In this document: in pieces, positions 1 to 4,877 of the stretch
Position numbering within the stretch: position 1 is the first letter of the stretch
Layout of the letters: every line of letters starts with the position of its first letter
NCBI GenBank assembly: GCA_017470045.1
Contig: JAFUFG010000187.1
Coordinates: 1 to 5,913 of the forward strand
DNA from: Bacilli bacterium
Lineage (GTDB): Bacteria; Bacillota_I; Bacilli_A; RF39; UBA660
Reading direction: 5' to 3'
DNA length: 5,913 nt
The notes under the pieces: model-generated
What the model was told of the DNA's origin: nothing
Databases searched by the model: none
Seen by the model: only the letters and a program-made list of their open reading frames with translations
Translations under genes and position numbers: made by a program

Positions 1-36
1 TGAAGTAGAATTTTTAAGAAAGGTGTTGATTAAGAT

Positions 37-309
37 ATGAATTTAACAATTAATCCAGGAGCAGCAACAGAAGACGCTGCACAAATCGATAGCATTGTTG
101 AAACAATGGAAAGCTGTATGGAAACATTAGATGCAGCAATTAAAAGAAATATTCCAGATGGAATTGAAACTACATGGTCAGATGAAGTTAAAAACACCTG
201 GTGCACATATTATGGATCAGATGTACCAGAAGCAATGGCAGAAATGAAACAATCTGCAACAAACTTAAGAATGGCTGTAGAAGCTGCACTAAAATATAGT
301 GGAGAATAA
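37..309 (+). CDS. WXG100-like (ESAT-6 superfamily) small helical protein
   Basis: This 90-residue protein has the size and pattern of a WXG100/ESAT-6 helical hairpin: a first helix at about residues 10-38, a turn carrying W47-S48-D49, and a second helix at about 50-87 ending in Lys-Tyr. The canonical W-x-G is W-S-D here, so the Gly is replaced. A second Trp (W55) and a Y58-x-x-x-D62 follow; the latter resembles the type VII YxxxD/E signal but lies early in helix 2 rather than at the tail. There is no signal peptide. Family members are small secreted dimers or partners of larger ESX/Ess substrates. The gene lies directly upstream of an 877-residue protein on the same strand, which suggests a partner role (inference). 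AAAGGTG at 19-25 is the ribosome binding site, with an 11-nt spacing. TAGAAT at 6-11 could be a -10, but its -35 would lie outside the window. Fold assignment is likely; function is unproven. Confidence 0.72.
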   Translation: MNLTINPGAATEDAAQIDSIVETMESCMETLDAAIKRNIPDGIETTWSDEVKNTWCTYYGSDVPEAMAEMKQSATNLRMAVEAALKYSGE

Positions 310-316
310 TAAAAAA

Positions 317-342
317 TATACATTGCATTTATGCAGTGTATA
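317..342 (+). other. RNA hairpin 1 in the intergenic leader
   Basis: The arms at 317-327 and 332-342 pair over 11 bp with one G-U pair, around a 4-nt TTTA loop. No T-tract follows, so this is not a typical intrinsic terminator. It starts 7 bases after the WXG100-like stop codon and could protect the 3' end of that message or mark a processing site (inference). Confidence 0.55.
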
Positions 343-374
343 GTAAGTGGAGAAATTCGTTTCCCCTTTTACTA
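341..374 (+). other. RNA hairpin 2 with TTCG tetraloop
   Basis: The arms at 341-355 and 360-374 are complementary at 13 of 15 positions, including one G-U pair, and close on a TTCG loop, the DNA form of the very stable UUCG tetraloop. The closing pair is A-T rather than the C-G that makes UUCG loops most stable. The stem can extend outward through 335-340 with 375-380, which competes with hairpin 1, so the two structures may be alternatives. No T-run follows the 3' arm. Confidence 0.6.
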
Positions 375-406
375 TGCATTATATAGAAAAGAATAAAAAA
401 ATCCAA

Positions 407-422
407 AACTGATTGTTCAGTT
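407..422 (+). other. Small hairpin just upstream of the Shine-Dalgarno
   Basis: AACTGA at 407-412 and TCAGTT at 417-422 form a perfect 6-bp stem with a TTGT loop, ending 3 bases before the AGGAGG at 426-431. It could affect ribosome access to the 877-residue gene or simply be chance; a 6-bp AT-rich stem is weak evidence on its own. Confidence 0.35.
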
Positions 423-435
423 AGTAGGAGGACAT

Positions 436-3069
436 ATGGCAAGATACGTATACGAGGCAAGTAAAGTAAATACTTCAATCGATTATTTAAATGAATCAAT
501 TAATATTTTACAACCAACAGAGGCTGCTTTAGCTGCAGGTTTTAATCAATTAGCTCAAGTACAAGGAGCACAATTTATTGACGTGGGTAGCAATCAATCT
601 GTAATTTGTAAATTACCTTCAGAAGCACAAAATTATATTAATGATTTAAAAAAAGCAATCGAAGGAAAAAGAAGTGAGATTGAAGATTATAACAATGCTC
701 CATGGTATAAAAAATTATTTGCAAGTATAGGAATGGGTGTTGCTAAATTTGGAGAAGGTTTTCTTACTGCTTTTGAAAATATCGGAGATGCAGCAGTAAG
801 TTTAGTAGGATTTACTGCAGGAATTTTTGGAAAAAATGATTTTCAAGCGAGTTGTGCTGAATTTATTAAACGAGACTTATCTGGAGAATTAGTATCAAAT
901 GTATATAAAGATGGTACATTTATCGGAAAATATAGTGCAATTTCTTCTACAGGAGTTGTATCAAACATCTGTAAAGGTTTCGGTACAGCAATTGGTTATT
1001 ACGCTATGGGTAAAATGGCTGGAGGACTAAATAAAGTAGTTAGAAATCCATTAGATATTGGTAGTGTAGGAGTTAACTCATTTGTTGCTGGAGCTGGTGG
1101 ATTAGGATCAGGTACAGAAACGGCTTTAATTCGTGGTAAAACATTTAATGAAGCATTCTTCCAGGGAATTAAAACAGGAGCAATTCAAGGTGGTGCTGCA
1201 TACGCCGCAGGACGTATTGGAGATAAGATCAAGAGCGATAAAATAGCAAGAGATGCTGCAAAAGCGACTGGAACTCCTGGGGCAGAAGCTGTAGCAAAAG
1301 ATGGAGCTGGTGAAGCAGCAAAAAGCATTACATCAAAGGCCGTAGAAAAATCAGATGATATTAAAGATGTTGCTGGAAAAACAAAAGATATAACCAAGTC
1401 TGCTAAAGATGCTGCAATGAAGAGTGTAGATGTGGTTGATGATTTAGATGGTGTTGGTGGAAGTGCCAAAAGAACACTTAAACTAGATCGTGCAGGTAGC
1501 AGCGGTACGAAAAAACTAACAAAACCACTAAATGTAGATCCAGAATTAACCAACGTTGGTGACAATCTTGTAGAAAGTGTTACTACCGGTGTGCAAAGTG
1601 TGGACAAAGGTGGAAAAATACTTAGTAAATTTGAAAAAATTGGCGAGAAAGTTGGAATCGATGAAGGTGGAGCAGAAAAGATTATTGAAAAAGGAGCAGA
1701 CAGTGCTGAAAAAGTTGCAGCAAACGCTCAAAAAACTATTAAAGGTGTATCAAAGGTTAATAGTGCATCATATACCGGAAACATAAATATCAAAGCACCA
1801 GTCACTGGAGCAACAGCAGGGCCTTCACTTTCATCAAGTGTAGGAACCGTAGGAACTTCAGCTGCGAAAACAGGAATTATCCAAACTGCAAAGAATACGA
1901 TAACTTCAGGAGTGTCTAAAGTATCTAATTTTGCAGGAAATATTGTAACGAGTCACCCAACAGCTTCTAACGTAGTGGCAAAATCATTGTATGGCGCTAC
2001 TGTTGTTGGTTCTACAACAGCTAATACAAATGCAAAAGCTGCCGCAACGCCATTAGCAAAAATTAATACAACAGCAACAGCAAATAAAGTAGATAATACA
2101 CCTGTTGTACAATCAAATCCAAATTATAATCCAACAACAAAAACAGTTTCTACGCCAAAGAATACTTATACATATACACAATATCAAACGGATAAAGCTG
2201 CAAAGCAAGTGACTCAAACAACGCCAACAACAACTACAACAACTGCTTCAGCACCAGTTGCTACATCACAACCAACGCATAATTCAAGCAGTTATACTAC
2301 AGCACCAAAATCATTTGGTGGTGGAAGTTCAACAACATCTAGTTCAACACCAAAATCTTCTCTTACTACTAGCTTAGCAACAAGTATTGGTCAAAAAGCA
2401 AAAACGGCAGAACCTCTTGCAGATGCAGTAAATCAAGCAACAAATACCAAATTTGATCATCCAGCAAGTTCTAGCACAACAACTACAACTACTGGATCAA
2501 ATAATCATAATGATTATAGTGGTATGACAAATTATCAAATACCAGCAGGTTCAACTACAGCTATAACAGGTGGAACAAAATATCCAACTATTAAATCACA
2601 AGTAGAAGGATCTGTTGCTAAAAATAATATTTCAACAACTACTCTTGGAAGTAGTGGTTCTACTCATGCTGGTGGAGGTTATTCCGGTGGAGGATACTCC
2701 TTTGGTGGTAGTTCCGCTGTTACAAGTGATGGATCTATCGGAGTTCAAGATACAAAAGGTACTCTAGCATCTTCTATTACTAAGACGAAGTCAGATAAAA
2801 ATGACGTTTCTAGAATTGCAGTAGCAGAAGAAGTAGAAGAAGAAGTAGAAACAACAGCAAACAATTATGTAGTACCAACATCAGCCGCTCTAAGCGCAGC
2901 AGCAGCTGCCGGAATTGGTGCAAAACTTGTAATGGACAAGAAAGAAAAGGACAAAGAAAAAGAACGAGAAGAAAGAGAAGAAGACGATGATTTAGACTTC
3001 GAATATGGATCTGAATTTAAAGATATTGATGATTTAGATGATAACTACACAGTTGTAGAAAGTTATTAA
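436..3069 (+). CDS. Large multi-region protein; candidate type VII-associated or surface protein, function unknown
   Basis: I do not recognise a named family for this 877-residue protein. Residues 1-86 are two probable helices around a turn at about 46-62, similar in shape to the helical N-termini of ESX/LXG substrates but without a clear LXG or WXG motif. Residues 92-260 are Gly/Ala-rich and hydrophobic in patches (about 94-132, 173-197, 208-260), resembling pre-toxin or membrane-inserting regions. Residues 260-440 are charged and Lys/Asp-rich. Residues 530-760 are Thr/Ser/Asn/Gly-rich low complexity, including a run of nine residues that are nearly all Thr at 595-603 and Tyr/Gly repeats near 746-756. 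An acidic patch (798-805) precedes an Ala-rich hydrophobic helix (about 811-834), then a Lys/Glu stretch (835-849) and an acidic tail. Positive charge after the helix favours a cytoplasmic C-terminus if it spans the membrane. There is no Sec signal peptide and no toxin catalytic motif. AGGAGG at 426-431 sits only 4 nt before the ATG. The ORF is certain; the role is inferred from the upstream WXG100-like gene. Confidence 0.85.
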   Translation: MARYVYEASKVNTSIDYLNESINILQPTEAALAAGFNQLAQVQGAQFIDVGSNQSVICKLPSEAQNYINDLKKAIEGKRSEIEDYNNAPWYKKLFASIGMGVAKFGEGFLTAFENIGDAAVSLVGFTAGIFGKNDFQASCAEFIKRDLSGELVSNVYKDGTFIGKYSAISSTGVVSNICKGFGTAIGYYAMGKMAGGLNKVVRNPLDIGSVGVNSFVAGAGGLGSGTETALIRGKTFNEAFFQGIKTGAIQGGAAYAAGRIGDKIKSDKIARDAAKATGTPGAEAVAKDGAGEAAKSITSKAVEKSDDIKDVAGKTKDITKSAKDAAMKSVDVVDDLDGVGGSAKRTLKLDRAGSSGTKKLTKPLNVDPELTNVGDNLVESVTTGVQSVDKGGKILSKFEKIGEKVGIDEGGAEKIIEKGADSAEKVAANAQKTIKGVSKVNSASYTGNINIKAPVTGATAGPSLSSSVGTVGTSAAKTGIIQTAKNTITSGVSKVSNFAGNIVTSHPTASNVVAKSLYGATVVGSTTANTNAKAAATPLAKINTTATANKVDNTPVVQSNPNYNPTTKTVSTPKNTYTYTQYQTDKAAKQVTQTTPTTTTTTASAPVATSQPTHNSSSYTTAPKSFGGGSSTTSSSTPKSSLTTSLATSIGQKAKTAEPLADAVNQATNTKFDHPASSSTTTTTTGSNNHNDYSGMTNYQIPAGSTTAITGGTKYPTIKSQVEGSVAKNNISTTTLGSSGSTHAGGGYSGGGYSFGGSSAVTSDGSIGVQDTKGTLASSITKTKSDKNDVSRIAVAEEVEEEVETTANNYVVPTSAALSAAAAAGIGAKLVMDKKEKDKEKEREEREEDDDLDFEYGSEFKDIDDLDDNYTVVESY

Positions 3070-3086
3070 TGATAGAAAACAATAAG

Positions 3087-3120
3087 AAATACTAGGAATA
3101 ATTCCTAGTATTTTTTTTCT
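3087..3120 (+). terminator. Intrinsic terminator after the 877-residue gene
   Basis: A perfect 11-bp inverted repeat (3088-3098 with 3102-3112, 3-nt loop) runs straight into eight T residues at 3111-3118. It lies 18 bp past the stop codon and separates the WXG100-like unit from the next gene. Confidence 0.9.
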
Positions 3121-3128
3121 ACATAGTG

Positions 3129-3134
3129 TATAAT
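3129..3134 (+). promoter_or_regulatory. Possible -10 box for the EIIB-like gene
   Basis: A perfect TATAAT stands 15 bp before the chosen ATG. Its -35 region would fall inside the upstream terminator, where nothing resembles TTGACA. Initiation about 7 nt downstream would give a leader of roughly 9 nt that begins at or within the GGTGAT ribosome binding site. This is plausible because no other promoter is visible after the terminator, but it is weakly supported. Confidence 0.4.
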
Positions 3135-3149
3135 GGAATTGGTGATGAT

Positions 3150-3470
3150 ATGTTAAAGTATTTTATTATAGCAGCAGTTTTAATTGTAATTTTATTAGCA
3201 GTAATGAAAGCAACACAGAAAGATGCTGGTCTAGATTTTAATAAATTAGTGGAATTATTAGGTGGAAAGAAAAATATTATTTCTGCAGAATCTAATATGT
3301 CTCGTTTTATAGTTACTTTAAATGATGTATCAAAAGCGAACAAGGATGGAATACAAAAACTTGGAGCAAAAGGAATTGTAGAAATTGATAATCAATTAAA
3401 GATTATTTTAGGTCCAGAATCTAGGCAATTAAAAAAATACATAGATGAAATAAAAGACGAAATAAAATAA
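3150..3470 (+). CDS. Membrane-anchored PTS EIIB-like domain protein lacking the active-site cysteine
   Basis: This 106-residue protein has one N-terminal membrane segment (about residues 4-19, then Lys20) followed by a domain at about 29-105 that matches the glucose-type PTS EIIB pattern. The hallmark blocks are L-GGKKNI at 37-43, R52 followed by a beta strand, DVSK at 59-62, LGAKGIV at 71-77, and ILGPES near 86-91. In active EIIB domains the phosphorylated Cys sits in a D-x-C-x-T-R-L context; here the aligned segment is E47-S-N-M-S-R-F, with Asn49 in the Cys position, and the protein contains no cysteine. It therefore cannot carry phosphate by the usual route and may be a sensor, scaffold or relic (inference). 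The ATG at 3150 is preferred because GGTGAT at 3141-3146 fits it. An in-frame GTG at 3126 lacks a ribosome binding site and abuts the terminator T-run. No EIIC or EIIA gene is adjacent. Confidence 0.85.
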   Translation: MLKYFIIAAVLIVILLAVMKATQKDAGLDFNKLVELLGGKKNIISAESNMSRFIVTLNDVSKANKDGIQKLGAKGIVEIDNQLKIILGPESRQLKKYIDEIKDEIK

Positions 3471-3492
3471 TGGCAATGCCATTATTTTTTTT
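3464..3492. terminator. Bidirectional terminator between convergent genes
   Basis: A 9-bp stem (3466-3474 with 3478-3486, AAT loop) extends by A-T pairs and is followed on the plus strand by a T-run through 3492. On the minus strand the hairpin is followed by a broken T-tract (TTATTTTATTT). The stem includes the EIIB-like stop codon, and the minus-strand gene's stop at 3491-3493 overlaps the T-run. Confidence 0.85.
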
Positions 3493-3724
3493 AGAAGTAA
3501 TAAGTATTTTGACTAGGATACATATATACAGGATATGGTTGGTAATATGGATGAGGGTAATATCCTTGATTAATTTGATTATTATTTGCTATACCATAAC
3601 CTAAAGCAGTACCAGCAAGTCCTCCAACAACAAATGGTGCCCAAAAGAATCTTTCGCCATCTTGTCCTTGCATCATTTGTGGAGTACCATTGGAACAATT
3701 TCTCATATCATTATATGGATACAT
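3491..3724 (-). CDS. Small protein with hydrophobic Gly-rich segment and Tyr/Pro-rich tail, function unknown
   Basis: I do not recognise a characterised family. The 77-residue protein has a polar Met/Gln/Asn-rich start (1-24, with the only Cys at 10) and a hydrophobic Gly-rich segment at about 26-46 beginning RFFWAPFVVGGLAG. An Asn/Gln linker follows, then a tail (55-77) with nine Tyr and five Pro. Short proteins with a Gly-rich hydrophobic core and a Tyr/Pro tail occur in Bacillota, often tied to the envelope or spore surface, but that link is only an analogy. The start is well supported: the minus strand carries TAAAGGAG (plus-strand 3733-3740) 8 nt before the ATG. The gene converges on the EIIB-like gene over a shared terminator and diverges from the pseudouridine synthase gene. 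No convincing sigma-A promoter was found for it. Confidence 0.75.
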   Translation of the reverse strand: MYPYNDMRNCSNGTPQMMQGQDGERFFWAPFVVGGLAGTALGYGIANNNQINQGYYPHPYYQPYPVYMYPSQNTYYF

Positions 3725-3773
3725 AGAATCAACTCCTTTACTGATATCTTATTCGAAAGAAGAGGATAAGTGA

Positions 3774-3802
3774 TTGAAGAAAGAAAAAAACTATGATATA
3801 AT
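3774..3802 (+). promoter_or_regulatory. Sigma-A-type promoter with extended -10 for the pseudouridine synthase gene
   Basis: TTGAAG at 3774-3779 and TATAAT at 3797-3802 are separated by exactly 17 bp, and TATG at 3792-3795 supplies the extended -10 element. Transcription would start near 3809, leaving a leader of about 20 nt that contains the ribosome binding site. Confidence 0.85.
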
Positions 3803-3828
3803 TTAAATCGCAAAAAAGAGGTGGAAGT

Positions 3829-4542
3829 ATGGAAAGATTACAAAAAGTTATCGCCCAAGCTGGAATTGCATCCCGTAGAAAAGCAGAACAAATGATATTA
3901 GAAGGATTAGTAAAAGTAAATGGCGAAGTAGTAACAGAATTAGGTACGAAAGTAAAAGATTCTGATGAAGTATCCATTAATAATAAACCAATTGTAAAAG
4001 AAACAAAAGAATACTATTTATTAAATAAACCAAGAGGTGTTGTAACAACTACTAGTGATGATAAGAATAGAAGAACAGTAGTAGACCTAATTCAAACCTC
4101 TGCTAGAATCTATCCAATCGGAAGATTAGATTATGATACAACAGGAGTAATTTTACTTACCAATGATGGAGATTTTGCAAATATAATTATGCATCCAAAG
4201 AGTAATATAGATAAAGTATATGTTGCAAAGCTAAATGGAATCATTAAAGGGGAACAAATCAATCGTTTAAAAGCCGGAGTAGACTTGGATGGTCAAATCG
4301 TAAAACCTTCTCGTGTGAAGTTAAAAAAAGTCGATAATGAGAAGAATACATCTACAGTAGAGATAATCATTCATGAAGGAAAAAATCATCAAGTAAAAAG
4401 AATGTTTGAAAGTGTTGGACTATTAGTAGATAAGTTAAAAAGAACAAGAGTTGGAATATTTGAATTGAATGACCTAAGTTCTGGAGAATATCGTAAATTA
4501 ACTCCAAAAGAGGTAGCAATTATTTATAGCTTAAAAAAATAA
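3829..4542 (+). CDS. rluB: rRNA pseudouridine synthase, RsuA/RluB family
   Basis: The 237-residue protein isomerises a uridine in rRNA to pseudouridine. It has an N-terminal S4 RNA-binding domain (about 1-60, starting MERLQKVIAQAGIASRRKAE) and a catalytic domain with LLNKPRG at 64-70. The signature GRLDYDTTG at 98-106 contains the nucleophile Asp101, and EGKNHQVKRM is at 183-192. Length and motifs are typical of the RsuA/RluB/RluE/RluF group. RluB modifies 23S rRNA (position 2605 in E. coli) and is the usual Bacillota member, but RluB cannot be separated firmly from RsuA by eye, so the symbol is tentative. AGAGGTGG at 3817-3824 is the ribosome binding site. In Bacillus, rluB lies near scpA/scpB and other conserved genes; none of those is visible here. 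No essential residue appears to be missing. Confidence 0.93.
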   Translation: MERLQKVIAQAGIASRRKAEQMILEGLVKVNGEVVTELGTKVKDSDEVSINNKPIVKETKEYYLLNKPRGVVTTTSDDKNRRTVVDLIQTSARIYPIGRLDYDTTGVILLTNDGDFANIIMHPKSNIDKVYVAKLNGIIKGEQINRLKAGVDLDGQIVKPSRVKLKKVDNEKNTSTVEIIIHEGKNHQVKRMFESVGLLVDKLKRTRVGIFELNDLSSGEYRKLTPKEVAIIYSLKK

Positions 4543-4564
4543 AAACACCAAATGGTGTTTTTTT
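4541..4564. terminator. Bidirectional terminator between rluB and the ferredoxin gene
   Basis: AAAAACACC (4541-4549) pairs with GGTGTTTTT (4554-4562) around an AAAT loop, and the T-run continues to 4564. The 5' arm includes the last two bases of the rluB stop codon. On the minus strand the same hairpin runs into a T-rich tract (TTTTTATTTTTTT), so it can also end ferredoxin transcripts. Confidence 0.88.
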
Positions 4565-4571
4565 ATGATCA

Positions 4572-4760
4572 TTATTCTGTAACGATTGCTCCAGTAGGGC
4601 AAGAATCAGCTGCATCACGAACTTCTTGAGCATTAGCTTCTTCAACAGTTTCAACTTTTGCTTGAGATAATCCTTCATCGTTCATTTCAAATACAGCATC
4701 ACAAATTGCAGTACAAGCTCCGCATCCGATACATGCTTCTTGATTAACTTTAACTTTCAT
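4572..4760 (-). CDS. Single-cluster [4Fe-4S] ferredoxin
   Basis: The 62-residue acidic protein is a small soluble electron carrier. The cluster ligands are C10, C13 and C16 in CIGCGAC, plus C54 in the C-P-T-G-A motif. A fifth cysteine, C20, stands where two-cluster ferredoxins have a ligand to the second cluster. The other second-cluster ligands are absent, so one cluster is expected and C20 is probably a remnant. Some one-cluster ferredoxins use this Cys in a disulfide, but no partner Cys is present here. The redox partner is unknown, and its neighbours give no pathway. AGGAGG (complement of 4771-4776) lies 10 nt before the ATG, a slightly long spacing; no better start exists. It resembles the short Bacillus fer-type proteins in size and motif. 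Confidence 0.95.
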   Translation of the reverse strand: MKVKVNQEACIGCGACTAICDAVFEMNDEGLSQAKVETVEEANAQEVRDAADSCPTGAIVTE

Positions 4761-4784
4761 ATTTATATGTCCTCCTCATAACTA

Positions 4785-4813
4785 ATTATATCCTACAATC
4801 CCTTTTACGTAAA
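4785..4813 (-). promoter_or_regulatory. Sigma-A-type promoter of the ferredoxin gene
   Basis: On the minus strand TTTACG (plus-strand 4808-4813) is followed after 17 bp by a perfect TATAAT (plus-strand 4785-4790). The predicted start leaves a short leader holding the AGGAGG. Confidence 0.78.
4804..4813. promoter_or_regulatory. TTTACGTAAA palindrome over the ferredoxin -35
   Basis: A perfect 10-bp palindrome, flanked by CC and GG with a one-base offset (4801-4815), overlaps the -35 hexamer of the ferredoxin promoter. It also lies upstream of the divergent gene's promoter. Its placement would suit an operator for a dimeric regulator, but no regulator can be named and a 10-bp AT-rich palindrome may arise by chance. 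Confidence 0.35.
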
Positions 4814-4845
4814 GGAGTATTTACCACTTTTGTTTTAGGTCCATC

Positions 4846-4856
4846 TATGCTAAAAT
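4846..4856 (+). promoter_or_regulatory. Extended -10 promoter for the acidic membrane protein gene
   Basis: TATGC followed by TAAAAT (4851-4856) gives a good extended -10; no strong -35 is present, as is common for extended -10 promoters. A start near 4863 retains the AGAGGGTG ribosome binding site. The nearby perfect TATAAT at 4857-4862 is a poorer choice because its start site would remove most of that site. Confidence 0.55.
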
Positions 4857-4877
4857 TATAATAAGAGGGTGCATAGA

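Noticed and set aside
317..374. Intrinsic terminator after the WXG100-like gene
   Set aside because: Both hairpins lack a following T-tract, so they were recorded as RNA structures instead.
1185..1607. 140-codon open frame on the minus strand inside the 877-residue gene
   Set aside because: It is antisense to a clearly coding frame, has Ser/Thr/Leu-rich composition expected of a complement shadow, and no ribosome binding site of note.
1577..1786. 69-codon open frame on the plus strand overlapping the large gene in another frame
   Set aside because: Its Lys/Leu-rich product is what a shifted reading of the AT-rich gene gives, and the main frame is uninterrupted across it, so there is no frameshift.
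2200..2510. Tandem DNA repeats or a CRISPR-like array in the ACA/ACT-rich stretch
   Set aside because: The repetition is a product of Thr/Ser codon runs; there is no fixed repeat unit and no regular spacers.
436..3069. LXG polymorphic toxin
   Set aside because: No LXG motif is clear at the N-terminus and the C-terminus shows a hydrophobic helix and acidic tail, not a catalytic toxin domain; no immunity gene follows directly.
3741..3770. Sporulation-type promoter (ATA-AGA-TA on the minus strand) for the Tyr/Pro-tailed gene
   Set aside because: The -10 match lacks the leading C, the -35 is not convincing, and sporulation in this organism is unknown.
4857..4862. TATAAT as the -10 of the acidic protein gene
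   Set aside because: Its start site would fall near 4869, cutting off most of the ribosome binding site; the extended -10 just upstream fits better.
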